From Polyangia bacterium (GTDB taxonomy: Bacteria; Myxococcota_A; Polyangia; Nannocystales; Nannocystaceae): 64,000 bases of DNA. Position 1 is the first letter of the stretch, and each line of letters starts with the position of its first letter. The stretch covers positions 124,001 to 188,000 of the forward strand of contig JAUIKS010000021.1 of assembly GCA_030430565.1 (NCBI GenBank), in the 5' to 3' direction. Shown here piece after piece: positions 8,310-16,315 of the stretch. The notes beneath the pieces are model-generated. The model had not been told where the DNA came from, did no database searches, and was given only the letters and a program-made list of their open reading frames with translations. The translations under genes and the position numbers were made by a program.

Positions 8310-8346
8310 ATTGTTATGAGCCGGCTGCGGGAGCCTGCATAACAAT
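8310..8346. promoter_or_regulatory. Inverted repeat upstream of lipoprotein gene
   Basis: ATTGTTATG and CATAACAAT are perfect 9-bp arms with a 19-bp GC-rich spacer, in the 134-bp gap between the kinase stop (8270) and the lipoprotein start (8405). The arms are AT-rich in a GC-rich setting. It is either a regulator binding site or an mRNA-leader hairpin; no T-run follows. Confidence 0.5.
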
Positions 8347-8404
8347 GTACTCGTAACGATCAGCGCGACGTGCTGTGGGCCCGTCGCGCCACGGAGAAGC
8401 AGCT

Positions 8405-9010
8405 ATGCATCAAGGATTATTCAAGCCGATTCGTCGCCGCAGCGCGCTCTTGCTCGGGCTCGCGTGCCTCGCCCAGTTCAGCCTCGTGGGCTGTGATGAC
8501 GGCGGGCCGACGTACCGCGACGTGCGCCTGGTCGGCGACCTCGAGGGCGGGGCCTACGTCGCGCTCGTCGCCGACGAGGACGATGTCGTCGTCTACGCCT
8601 GCGACGGCGTCGAGGACGACGCGACGTTCAGCGTGTGGCTGCTCGGCGCGCACGAGGACGGCGCGTTCTCGCTCGTCGACGAGACGAGCGGGGCGTCCGT
8701 CTCCGGCCAGTTCGATGACGTCGAGGCGAGCGGGACGCTGACCCTCAAGAGCGGCGAGCAGTTCGTCTTCGACGTGCTGTTCGAGGGCGAGGACACCGGG
8801 ATCTACATGTTCGAGGATTACCTCAATGGCGATCCCATTCGCGGCGGCTGGATCGTGCGCGACGGCGGCATGCGCGGCGCGGTCATCAGCCGCACGACCG
8901 GCGATCTCGTCACTGGGAGCAGCGTGAGCCAGGCCGAGCTCTCGGTCACCCTGATGGGGTTCAGCTTCAACCTCAGCCAGCTGCAGCTGCCGATGCTGAT
9001 GGACTCATAG
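8405..9010 (+). CDS. Predicted lipoprotein, unknown function
   Basis: A 201-residue protein. ATG 8405 (MHQGLFKP) is preferred over the longer frame at 8375. It has a GGAGAAG Shine-Dalgarno about 7 bases upstream and gives a proper signal: an Arg-rich n-region, hydrophobic LLLGLACLAQFSLVG and a lipobox Cys about residue 31. The mature part is acidic and rich in Val, Asp and Gly, consistent with beta sandwich or barrel secondary structure; no family recognised. It is downstream of the TPR kinase in the same direction, separated by an inverted repeat that may control it, and convergent with the LysR gene. A surface protein under kinase-linked control is possible but not shown. Confidence 0.7.
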   Translation: MHQGLFKPIRRRSALLLGLACLAQFSLVGCDDGGPTYRDVRLVGDLEGGAYVALVADEDDVVVYACDGVEDDATFSVWLLGAHEDGAFSLVDETSGASVSGQFDDVEASGTLTLKSGEQFVFDVLFEGEDTGIYMFEDYLNGDPIRGGWIVRDGGMRGAVISRTTGDLVTGSSVSQAELSVTLMGFSFNLSQLQLPMLMDS

Positions 9011-9015
9011 CGATC

Positions 9016-9035
9016 AGATGTCTTTAAAGACATCT
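9016..9035. promoter_or_regulatory. Perfect 20-bp palindrome, ATGTCT-N4-AGACAT class
   Basis: AGATGTCTTTAAAGACATCT is fully self-complementary. It sits 6 bp after the lipoprotein stop, between convergent genes. Its core recurs with the same geometry at 41886-41901 and, with one mismatch, at 45678-45693. It could be an operator or, given this position, part of a transcript end; the T-run is weak. Confidence 0.5.
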
Positions 9036-9118
9036 ATTACATTCCTCTTTAAGAATGGTAGCGGCGCGTCTGAGTAGCCCGCGCGGCGTCCGGTGTGGGT
9101 GCGAGGCGCTCGCGCGGG

Positions 9119-10105
9119 CTACTCAGGCGCGCTCGTCGACTCGACGCCCACCGACGGCATCTCGCGACCGCTGCGCAGGAGCGCGTCCTTGACCCAGCGC
9201 GCGGCGCGGGTCTTCGGCTGATCGGCGCGGTACAGCAAGACGATCTCGTCGGGGAAGAACGGCAGGCCGCCGTGCAGGCGACGCAGGCGCCCCGGGAGGT
9301 TGTAGGCGGCGATCCGTCGCGGGAGGATCGCGACGCCGACGCCCGCGAGCGCGAGGCTCTTGACTAGCTCAAAGTCGCCGCACGAGAGCAGGCGCCCGGG
9401 GACGATGTCGCGCTCGCTGAGCGAGTCGAGCAGCTCTTTGCACTGCTGCACACGACCCGCGAAGATCAGCGGGCCGCGGCGCAGGCGCTCGCGCGCGCGC
9501 GCGGCCTCGAGCGTCGCGCAGTGATCGTCGGCGTAGAACTCGGCGTAGAGCTCAGGCGCGGGCGGGAGCGCGACGTCGACGACCGGGTCGTGATCGGCGA
9601 CGAAGAAGTCGACGGCGTCGGTGAACAGCCGCGTCATCACGAGCTCGGGGTGCGGGCGCGGGTTCACGACCAGCCCGAAGTGGACCTCGCGCTCGATCAC
9701 GGCCTGCCGCACGCGGGCCGAGCTCGCGTTGTGCAGGGTCAGGTTGACGCCGGGCGCGTCGCGCAGCAGCGCGGGCATGAAGTTCGGCAGGAAGTAGGCG
9801 CCGAGCGACTCGTGGCAGCCCAGCACGAAGCGGCCGACCAGCTCTTGCTCGAGACCCGAGATGCGCGCGCGGGCGCGGTCGAGCACCGTGAACAGCTCCT
9901 CGATGTGCTGCAGCAGCGCGAGGCCGGTCTCGGTCGGCGAGACGCCGCCGCGGTGTCGCAGCAGCAGCTTGGACTCGTAGTGCTCCTCGAGCTGGCGGAC
10001 CGCGACCGAGAGCCGCGGCTGGCTCACGCTGAGGGCGCGCGCGGCCGCCGTCATGCTGCCGAGCCTGACGATCTCGCGGAAGTAGCGGAGCTGCGCGAGG
10101 TCCAT
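9119..10105 (-). CDS. LysR-family transcriptional regulator
   Basis: A 328-residue protein with the usual LysR layout. An N-terminal winged HTH lies in residues 1-60 (MDLAQLRYFREIVRLGSMTAAARALSVSQPRLSVAVRQLE), followed by a linker helix and a periplasmic-binding-protein-like effector domain (about 90-300, with LVVNPRPHPEL and FVLGCHESLG strands). Length is slightly above the usual 300. It is the last gene of a leftward run and starts only 14 bp after the HTTM gene stop, so it is probably in that operon rather than divergent from its target, which is less common for LysR proteins. Its inducer is unknown. It may autoregulate the membrane-protein operon. Confidence 0.92.
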   Translation of the reverse strand: MDLAQLRYFREIVRLGSMTAAARALSVSQPRLSVAVRQLEEHYESKLLLRHRGGVSPTETGLALLQHIEELFTVLDRARARISGLEQELVGRFVLGCHESLGAYFLPNFMPALLRDAPGVNLTLHNASSARVRQAVIEREVHFGLVVNPRPHPELVMTRLFTDAVDFFVADHDPVVDVALPPAPELYAEFYADDHCATLEAARARERLRRGPLIFAGRVQQCKELLDSLSERDIVPGRLLSCGDFELVKSLALAGVGVAILPRRIAAYNLPGRLRRLHGGLPFFPDEIVLLYRADQPKTRAARWVKDALLRSGREMPSVGVESTSAPE

Positions 10106-10119
10106 CGAGGGTCAGGATA

Positions 10120-11163
10120 TCAGCTCGTCGGCGCGCGCTCGTTCGCGCGCGCGGGCTCGGGGAGCTCGCCGCGCAGCCACGCGCCCGGGCGCCCGATCGC
10201 CTCCCAGGGGGCGTACGCGGCGAACGCCGCGCCCTTGAGGTGATAGACGAAGGGGATCCCCATCGTCAGCATCACCCCCCAGTGGAAGCCGAACAGCGCG
10301 AGCGCGACCAGCAGCGCGAGCCGGCGATCGAGGATGCACAAGGGCGCGCCGATCTCGACGACCAGCGTGAACACGGCGAGCAGCGTGAAGACCCACAGCG
10401 GCCAGCCGAGCACCACCGACGGCGTGACCGGAGCCGCGCCGACGATCATCTCGTACCAGTACGCGTTCTTCATGATCTGTCCGTAGAGCGCGGTGCCGTC
10501 GGCCCAGGCCAGGCCCGCGTTGCCGAGCTTGGCGAGCCCGGCGATCATGTACGCGAGCCCCGAGACGAACACGATGAGCTGTATCGGCCAGCCGTAGCGC
10601 CAGTCCGGCGCCCCGCGGCGCAGCGCGAAGCGCCCCGCGTCGCGCCACGACCCGGCGCCCTCGAGGCTCGGCGCGACCGGGGACAGCAGCCAGCGGCGCG
10701 CGGCCGGGAAGCGCCGCGAGATGAGGGCGTCCAGCGACCAGGTGTCGCTCGCCGGCGCCAGCCCGAGCAGCACGGCCGAGAACACGAGCGAGTTGTCGGT
10801 GTGATAGATGAAGCCCCAGCTGTTTCGGTACGTGTAGTGAAACAGCACGAGCGCGCCGAAGATCGGCCCGAGCCAGCGGTGCCCGAGCCCGAGCGCGAAC
10901 AGCAGCGCGAGCGCGAGCACGCCGCTTTGGATCCCCTCGACGGTCGCGGCCTGCAGCGGGCTGCTCAGCAGCAGGTTGACCACGCCGACCGGCCGAAACG
11001 CCTCTGCGCCGGGCTTCGTCATGGCGAGCGAGAACCCGCGGCCCTGCGTCTGGAAGAACCAGAACACGAACAGCCCGAGGATCAGTCGGCACAGCGCGAG
11101 GTTGAGGGGCGGGAGCCCCGGGAAGACCGCGCGCGCCGCCAGCGAGCGGAGCCAGTCCTTCAC
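10120..11163 (-). CDS. HTTM-domain integral membrane protein
   Basis: A 347-residue polytopic membrane protein that resembles the HTTM (horizontally transferred transmembrane) family, related to the membrane part of vitamin K-dependent gamma-carboxylase. Roughly seven to nine hydrophobic segments alternate with short loops. FHYTYRNSWGFIYHTDNSLVFSAVLLGL (loop plus helix) and the final FGFHWGVMLTMGIPFVYH block match the conserved core as I recall it. It lacks the soluble carboxylase C-terminal part. The start overlaps the upstream gene stop by 4 bp (11160-11163), so the two are translationally coupled, and the LysR gene follows after 14 bp. A redox or lipid-associated enzyme role is plausible; the substrate cannot be told. 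Confidence 0.8.
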   Translation of the reverse strand: MKDWLRSLAARAVFPGLPPLNLALCRLILGLFVFWFFQTQGRGFSLAMTKPGAEAFRPVGVVNLLLSSPLQAATVEGIQSGVLALALLFALGLGHRWLGPIFGALVLFHYTYRNSWGFIYHTDNSLVFSAVLLGLAPASDTWSLDALISRRFPAARRWLLSPVAPSLEGAGSWRDAGRFALRRGAPDWRYGWPIQLIVFVSGLAYMIAGLAKLGNAGLAWADGTALYGQIMKNAYWYEMIVGAAPVTPSVVLGWPLWVFTLLAVFTLVVEIGAPLCILDRRLALLVALALFGFHWGVMLTMGIPFVYHLKGAAFAAYAPWEAIGRPGAWLRGELPEPARANERAPTS

Positions 11164-11714
11164 GGCGTCGCCTCCGACGTCGGCGCTGGGGCCGGCTCCG
11201 GCTCCGGATCATTGATCTTGCACTGACGGATCCGCCGGCGGCCCACCGGCTCGCGTTGACCGTCGCGGAAGTAGCGCTCGAGGTGGTAGCGGCTGCGCAC
11301 GATCCTCACGCGCGTCGCGCCGTCAAACCGGTCTTTTTGGCCACGCGCGGCCGCTCGCGCGCGCCGCTTCTCGATCGCGCGCGCGGCTTTTTGGCAGAAC
11401 GCGGTCAGGCGCGCCTTGTCTTTCTTGCGAACGGCTTGGTTGAGCTGCGCGCGCGCGGTGTTCATCCCCCCCGTCGTCCACAGCCAGTACGGCACGCGGA
11501 CCTCGAGCCCCTCCGGCCCCGTGGCGATGACGTGGTTGATGCGCGGCTTCTCGGGGACCTTGGCCGAGAACATCGGGAAGGTCGAGAGCGGGAAGCTGTC
11601 TGGGTAAAAAGTCGGCTTGTGGAGCTTGAGCGCCCACACGCTCGGGTGCGCGACCACGACCAGCGCGACGGCGAACAGCCACAGCACCGCGCGCTTGGAG
11701 AGGTACGAGAGCAC
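11160..11714 (-). CDS. Membrane-anchored partner of HTTM protein
   Basis: A 184-residue protein with one N-terminal hydrophobic segment (about residues 8-30, VLWLFAVALVVVAHPSVWAL) and a soluble domain. YPDSFPLSTFPMFS (about 37-50) is the kind of conserved stretch I associate with small proteins encoded next to HTTM genes. The C-terminal half is strongly basic (AIEKRRARAAARGQKDR), ending in a Pro/Glu tail. It is the first gene of the leftward operon and overlaps the HTTM start by 4 bp. It probably forms a complex with the HTTM protein in the inner membrane; the reaction is unknown. No signal peptidase site is evident, so the N-terminal segment is likely a membrane anchor. Confidence 0.7.
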   Translation of the reverse strand: MLSYLSKRAVLWLFAVALVVVAHPSVWALKLHKPTFYPDSFPLSTFPMFSAKVPEKPRINHVIATGPEGLEVRVPYWLWTTGGMNTARAQLNQAVRKKDKARLTAFCQKAARAIEKRRARAAARGQKDRFDGATRVRIVRSRYHLERYFRDGQREPVGRRRIRQCKINDPEPEPAPAPTSEATP

Positions 11715-11817
11715 GTTTCACAGTACCCCGGAGTCGACGAGGCGCGCCGCGGGGGGTCCGCGGGCGAGGCGTGAGATAGCGAACGCGCGCCAGCGCGCGG
11801 CGTTAAAGATGACCTTA

Positions 11818-11841
11818 GATACACATCAAGATACACATCAA
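11818..11841. repeat. Two tandem 12-bp repeats
   Basis: GATACACATCAA occurs twice without a gap in an AT-rich stretch just beyond the T-rich end of the tRNA-like locus. Two exact 12-mers side by side suggest a protein-binding site or a duplication scar. Confidence 0.7.
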
Positions 11842-11876
11842 AAACAAATTCAGAACAGCGCGGGCGAGCGCCCGCG
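11840..11876 (-). terminator. Hairpin and T-run after tRNA-like locus
   Basis: A perfect 7-bp stem, CGCGGGC with GCCCGCG (11859-11865 / 11870-11876), has a 4-nt loop. Read leftward, it is followed by CTGTTCTGAATTTGTTTTT. It sits about 11 bp beyond the 3' end of the tRNA-like element, as expected for a transcript end. Confidence 0.5.
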
Positions 11877-11886
11877 ATGCCCACGA

Positions 11887-11964
11887 TTCGCCGCGGTGGA
11901 GTTGAACCACTTGCGGACCATTTATAAGATGGCTGGCCGTACCCTCGACCTGCGCTCACGGCGA
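11887..11964 (-). tRNA. tRNA-like element, anticodon UAU (possible tRNA-Ile)
   Basis: Read leftward from 11964, a cloverleaf can be drawn. The acceptor stem is TCGCCGT/GCGGCGA (7 bp, one G-U). The D arm is GGTC/GGCC with an 8-nt loop GAGGGTAC. The anticodon arm is GCCAT-CTTATAA-ATGGT, with U33, anticodon UAU and A37. The variable loop is 5 nt. The T arm has 4 of 5 pairs and the loop TTCAACT. No CCA is encoded. Two defects stand out: 7 nt instead of 2 separate the acceptor and D stems, and U8 is missing. It is flanked by hairpins, a 9-bp stem upstream (11975-11998) and the terminator-like stem downstream. It could be a divergent or decayed tRNA, or another structured RNA. Confidence 0.35.
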
Positions 11965-12194
11965 GCAGCGACGCGCCGGGGACGAAGGCGTCCCCGGCTT
12001 CGCTATCTCGCGCGAGCGCTGGCCGAGCGGGTGCACGCGGAGATCGTAGCCGAGCGCCCGCGGTTGTCGAGCGCGACCTCGGTGGGGGATACTCGCCCGC
12101 GCGCGCGCGCGATGGGGCTTTGGACCGGAGCCGAGGCCGAGGGCGGCTACACCCCGTCGCGGTCGAGGCTGAGCCGCGCCCCGCTGTCAGCGCC

Positions 12195-13163
12195 TCAATC
12201 GCACGTGATGCCGCGCTCGCGCTCGATCTGGCTGAGCATGGACGGCTTGCTCTCGTAGAGGCTCTCGAGGCGCCTCATCACGTCTGCCCAGCGGAGGTTG
12301 TGCGCGGCCATCAGCTCCTCGAGCGCCGGCTTGGTGGTGCCGATGTAGTAGGCCTTGTCGCCGGCGTCGATGCCCTTGCCGAAGATGATGGCGCCCACGA
12401 TCCCGGCGAGCACCGTGAGCCCCACCGTCGCGTCGACGCTCCCGTACACGGCGATGCCCACGACGATCGCGATGACGATCATCGCGGCCCCGGTGACGCA
12501 GCCGAGCGTGGTCGCGGGCGCGAACGAGCCGGCGAGCTCCGAGTTGAGCTGGCGCAGCCGCGCGTCGACCTCTGTCCAGTCGGCGAGCGTCGTCTCCGGT
12601 TGCTCGTCGTCGTCGAGTTCGTCGTCGAGTTCGTCGTCGAGTTCGTCGTCGTCCTCGTCGTCTTCGTCGTCGAGTTCGTCTTCGTCCTCGTCGTCTTCGT
12701 CGCCGAGGAGGCTGTCGAGCTCAGCCTCGATCTCGCTGCGTTCTTCCGGGGCGGGCGGCGGCGGCGGCGTTTGTGGTGCTTGCGGCGGCGCTGGCGGTTC
12801 GTGGTCCAGCGGTACGGGCTCCGCGGACGCGCCGATCACCTCGCGGAACGCGACGCTGAAGCGCGCGCCGTCCTGCTCCTCAATATCAAAGCGCTCGCGC
12901 AGGGTGTAGCCGCCGCCGAGCACGAGGGTCGCGCCGCGGTAGCCCGACTCCATCGTCGCGGTCTCGAGCTTCGCCACCTCCCAGGCCTTGTGCTCGAGGT
13001 AGCCCAGCGCGCTGCGGCGGACGAAGACGACCTGCGCGCGGCACAGCAGCAGCGCCCCGAGCTCCAAGTAGCGGCTCGCGGGCACCGCCAGCACGAGCTC
13101 GGCGTCCGGCTGCTCCTCGAGGAAGGCCTGAACGAGCGTGTCGAGGTCGGGTGTTTCGGGCAC
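12195..13163 (-). CDS. Membrane protein with acidic low-complexity linker
   Basis: A 322-residue protein in four parts. Residues 1-115 form a soluble N-terminal domain resembling nothing I can name (LAVPASRYLELGALLLCRAQVVFVRR). A Pro-rich stretch follows (about 122-140), then a Glu/Asp tract (155-190, DELDDELDDE type repeats). Two membrane segments at about 222-241 and 245-263 are separated by a very short loop. The C-terminal cytoplasmic helix region (AYYIGTTKPALEELMAAHNLRWADVMRRLE) may be a coiled coil. It is likely an inner-membrane hairpin protein with both soluble parts in the cytoplasm. It is leftward like the lipoprotein and Hsp70 genes upstream, but 139 bp away. Function unknown. Confidence 0.65.
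   Translation of the reverse strand: MPETPDLDTLVQAFLEEQPDAELVLAVPASRYLELGALLLCRAQVVFVRRSALGYLEHKAWEVAKLETATMESGYRGATLVLGGGYTLRERFDIEEQDGARFSVAFREVIGASAEPVPLDHEPPAPPQAPQTPPPPPAPEERSEIEAELDSLLGDEDDEDEDELDDEDDEDDDELDDELDDELDDDEQPETTLADWTEVDARLRQLNSELAGSFAPATTLGCVTGAAMIVIAIVVGIAVYGSVDATVGLTVLAGIVGAIIFGKGIDAGDKAYYIGTTKPALEELMAAHNLRWADVMRRLESLYESKPSMLSQIERERGITCD
12594..12701 (-). repeat. Simple repeat coding an Asp/Glu/Leu tract
   Basis: GTCGTCGTCGAGTTC-like 15-bp units are repeated imperfectly and encode the acidic linker of the membrane protein. Slippage-prone repeats of three-base multiples can change the linker length without frameshift. Confidence 0.8.
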
Positions 13164-13302
13164 CGTTCGCCGGGATAGAGAGGGGGCGGCGCGCGTTCAC
13201 GACGCGGTCGCTCAACGGAGAGTATCAGCCCGCGGTCGCGCGCGGTTCTGCGTCCCCACGACGCGCGGTCGCGCGAGCGCGAGCGGGTCGACCGTCGCCG
13301 TC

Positions 13303-14010
13303 TCAGCCCTGCTCACACGCGCTGACGCTGGGGACCAGCGCGTCTACGCCAGCTACGCGGACGCCGCCGAAGGTCGAGCCCTCGAGGTTGAGCTGTAGCG
13401 GCGCGAGCACCTCGCCCGTGACGACGCCGCACAGCGAGTCGTTGTTGACGAACGCGCCTGTCAGCGTGACGTCGAGCTCGATGTCGCTGCCGGTGATCGG
13501 GTTCGCGGCGCCGACGATCATGTGATTCGTCAGCGCGAGCTCAAACGCGCCCGCCTCGCTCAGGCTGAGCCCGAGGAGCTCGAGGGGCGCGCCGACCAGC
13601 TCCGGGTTCGGCTCGGTCGCCTGGAGGTCGACCGCGAGCGCCTGCAGCGTGAGGTCCATGGCGCCGCCCGCCGCCCCGTAGCCGCCCTCGATCTCGGCGA
13701 GGAAGTGCAGCGGGTGCGTGGGGTCAATGATCGTGGCGACCGAGAGCAGGAATTCGCCGGAGACGTCGACCTCGACGCCGCCGGTGGGCGGAGGGTCGGT
13801 CGAGGTCGGGGTCGAGGTCGTCGTCGAGGTTGAGGTCGAGGTCGAGGTCGGGGTCGAGGTCGACGAGCCAGCGCCGCTGGTCTCGGACGCGCTCGTCTCG
13901 CTCGCGCTCTCGGTCGTGGTCGTGCTGGTCTCGGGGCCGCACGAGGCGAGCGAGACGACGAGCGAGACGGCGAGCGAGAGGTGCGACGCGGTCGAGGGTC
14001 GTGCTTGCAC
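13303..14010 (-). CDS. Predicted lipoprotein with Ser/Thr stalk
   Basis: A 235-residue protein. The signal peptide ends in a lipobox LVVSLASC at about residue 24. Next comes a 50-residue Ser/Thr/Glu stalk (STSTPTSTSTSTSTTT; about 27-75), coded by GTCGAG-type hexamer repeats near 13800-13860. The mature domain (about 78-235) is beta-rich, with alternating LxVDLQA/ELALTNH/IELDVTLTG patterns, suggesting a single beta-sandwich; two Cys near the end may pair. No family recognised. It starts 24 bp after the Hsp70-type gene stop, so probably shares that transcript. It is likely outer-membrane anchored and exposed. Confidence 0.7.
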   Translation of the reverse strand: MQARPSTASHLSLAVSLVVSLASCGPETSTTTTESASETSASETSGAGSSTSTPTSTSTSTSTTTSTPTSTDPPPTGGVEVDVSGEFLLSVATIIDPTHPLHFLAEIEGGYGAAGGAMDLTLQALAVDLQATEPNPELVGAPLELLGLSLSEAGAFELALTNHMIVGAANPITGSDIELDVTLTGAFVNNDSLCGVVTGEVLAPLQLNLEGSTFGGVRVAGVDALVPSVSACEQG

Positions 14011-14034
14011 GCGCGGATGATACCCCCGCGGGCG

Positions 14035-15588
14035 TCAGCGCGCCCCGAGCACGTAGGTCTGCCGGTAGCCGCGGGTCGCGTTCTCGATCTGCAGGGCGAT
14101 GGTCCCGTCGCGCTCGTAGGTGTAGGTCTCGACCACGTGATCGCGCGGCGCGTCGGGCCGACGCGAGACCGAGCAGGTGCCGAGCGCGGGGTGGTCGACG
14201 AGGATCGGGTCGTAGGGGAACAGGACCGTGGGCCAGGGGGTGAGCTGCCCCTCGGGTCGCCCGCCCTGACCGAGCGCGCTGCACTCGAGGAAGCGCAGGT
14301 GCCCGACGGCGTGGGCGGGGGTGTAGCGCCGCTCGGCGACGACGGCGGCGTCACCGGGCAGCGCGTCGCGGCTGAAGATCGGGTCGAAGATGATCTCGCG
14401 TCCGTTCGCGCCCTCGCGCCACACGCCGAAGTAGCGGGTCGTGGCCTCGCGGACGAGCACGCCGGCGTCGGGGTCTCCCGCGATCGCGAGGCCGACCGCG
14501 GTGGAGGCGTGCGGCTGCGGGGCGAGGATGATCTTTCGCCCGTAGCGCTTGCGCAGCGCGCGGGCGACGGCCGGGAACGCCGTCGCCCCGCCGACGAGGT
14601 ACAGGCCGCCGAGCTCGCGCGTGTTGTCGGGGTCGATGCCGTGATCGCGCAGCCCCGCGAACAGGCGCTCGACCGGCGCGAGCGTGCACTCGACGAGCTC
14701 GCCGCAGGCGGCGTAGAGCTCACGGGTGCTCAGGACGACGGGGGCGGGCTCCTCGGCCTGGGCGCTCGCGGGCGACGAGAGCTCGACGAGCAGACGGCGG
14801 CTCGCGGGCGTGAGCCCTTCCTTCGCCTCGCGGCAGCGCTCGAGCGCCGCGACGCGGTTCGCGGGCGTCATCGTCACGCCGGCGCCGGCGCGCGCGATAG
14901 CGAGCTCGAGGATGCGCTCGTCGAAGTCGTCGCCGCCGAGCGTCGGCACGCCCTCGCTGCGCAGCAGCGAGAAGCGGCGGCCCTCGAGCGAGATCGCGGC
15001 CGTGTCGAAGGTGCCGCCGCCGAGGTCGTAGATGACGACGTAGCGCTTAGGGCTGCGCTTTCCGACACCTTTGAGGTGTCGGCGCGCGTACTCGACGGCC
15101 GCGGCGGTCGGCTCGTTGACCAGGCCGCTCACTTCGAAGCCGGCGCGGGTGAAGGCCTCGATCGTCAAGAAGCGCTGGCGCGAGCCGGCGCCGGCGGGCA
15201 CGGCGGCCATCACCTGCAGCCGCTCGCCCTCGTCGAGCTCGAGGTTGCTGCGCGTGCGGATCGCGACGTGAACCCAGCGCAGGTACGCGGTCGCGAGCTC
15301 GAGCGCGGTGACAGGGCGCCCCGTCAGCGCCTCGACGCGATCCTGCGGCCGTCGCTCGCTGACGGCGCGCTTGACCGAGCGGACGACGCCCGTGACCCCC
15401 GGGGCTCCGCGGGTGAGCAGCGCGGCGGCCTCGTCTCCGAAGTACAGGGTGTCGCCGAGCTGGACCGCGAGGCCGCGCAGGTAGTCGCAGAAGCCGTCGC
15501 CGAGCTCGAAGCTGACGACCGCGTAGCGCCCGTCGAGCGCGGCGCTCACGACCGTCCTCGTGGTCCCGAAGTCGATGCCGAGTCTCAT
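14035..15588 (-). CDS. Hsp70-family ATPase (DnaK-like, no typical substrate domain)
   Basis: A 517-residue protein with the actin/Hsp70 nucleotide-binding fold. Phosphate-1 motif MRLGIDFGTTRTVVS is at the N-terminus, NEPTAAAVEYA at about 170, phosphate-2 VIYDLGGGTFD at about 195, and adenosine motif LYLVGGATAFPAVARAL at about 350. About 130 residues follow the nucleotide domain. They lack the DnaK substrate-binding sandwich and helical lid pattern and contain a short beta-rich domain (RYFGVWREGANGREIIFD...). Length is closer to YegD/HscC-like Hsp70 relatives than to DnaK (about 640). It is the first gene of a leftward unit with the lipoprotein 24 bp behind. It is probably a specialised chaperone-like ATPase in the cytoplasm; clients unknown. 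Confidence 0.85.
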   Translation of the reverse strand: MRLGIDFGTTRTVVSAALDGRYAVVSFELGDGFCDYLRGLAVQLGDTLYFGDEAAALLTRGAPGVTGVVRSVKRAVSERRPQDRVEALTGRPVTALELATAYLRWVHVAIRTRSNLELDEGERLQVMAAVPAGAGSRQRFLTIEAFTRAGFEVSGLVNEPTAAAVEYARRHLKGVGKRSPKRYVVIYDLGGGTFDTAAISLEGRRFSLLRSEGVPTLGGDDFDERILELAIARAGAGVTMTPANRVAALERCREAKEGLTPASRRLLVELSSPASAQAEEPAPVVLSTRELYAACGELVECTLAPVERLFAGLRDHGIDPDNTRELGGLYLVGGATAFPAVARALRKRYGRKIILAPQPHASTAVGLAIAGDPDAGVLVREATTRYFGVWREGANGREIIFDPIFSRDALPGDAAVVAERRYTPAHAVGHLRFLECSALGQGGRPEGQLTPWPTVLFPYDPILVDHPALGTCSVSRRPDAPRDHVVETYTYERDGTIALQIENATRGYRQTYVLGAR

Positions 15589-16315
15589 GGATGGTCAACC
15601 TCCCGCTCGACGCAGCGCGGCCGAGCGCGGCGATTGTCGTGGTCGCGTAGATCGGCGTCCACGCTTCGCGCGCGCGGACGCGTGAGTGTACCTACATGCG
15701 GGAACGCGGCCGCGCGACGCGTCGGCCGAGGCGCCTTGGAATAGCGGTACGATGTCAGACGGTTAGCGGCGCGTCGCGGTCGCGCGGCGGATCGTCGTGA
15801 GCTTGCGCAGTGGACCGCGCGCGCGGCGACCGGACGGGCGCGTGCTCGCGACGTAACGCGAGCGCGATCAGGAGGATCGAGTCGACGCGATCGATCGGAC
15901 ATGTCGGATCGAGCGTGCATGTACAGCGGCCGTGAGCGGATACGAGCGGGCGACGCGGGGGGCGGCGCGCGGGCGAGGAGGAGAACTTCGCGTGCGCTTG
16001 AATAAACCGAGAGAGCGGCCGTCTAGTGCTTTTTCGAGCATGTCTTCTCGGCCAGATCACCGCTAGCGCCGTCGCGCGGCGCGCATTGATTTGGGCCCAT
16101 GAAGCGCTCCCTCGACGCGACGTGCTGCGGGCCACGACGAGGCGCGCGTCGGCTTGCACGCCTCGCGGCGAATTGCCGCGAACGCGCCCGCAGAGCGCTG
16201 TATTGACGAAATGTCGGCGGCGGGCGCGGCCGCGATCGGCTCGTGCCGATGGGCCCGGCGCGCGCGCGGTCGGCAAAGACTTGTCTTCGCGAATCGATCC
16301 CTGCACCATGGTGAT
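15589..16315. other. Divergent intergenic region, no convincing gene
   Basis: A 727-bp spacer between the leftward Hsp70 gene and the rightward IgGFc-binding-type gene. The open frames in it are Arg/Pro/Ala-rich without signal peptide or domain pattern and are read as chance frames. It must hold both promoters. AAGACTTGTCTT (16278-16289), an inverted repeat AAGAC-NN-GTCTT, lies 27 bp before the ATG at 16316. Confidence 0.6.

Noticed and set aside
15755..16309. 184-codon minus-strand frame in the intergenic region
   Set aside because: Arg/Pro/Ala-rich with no motif. It would overlap the promoter zone of both flanking genes.
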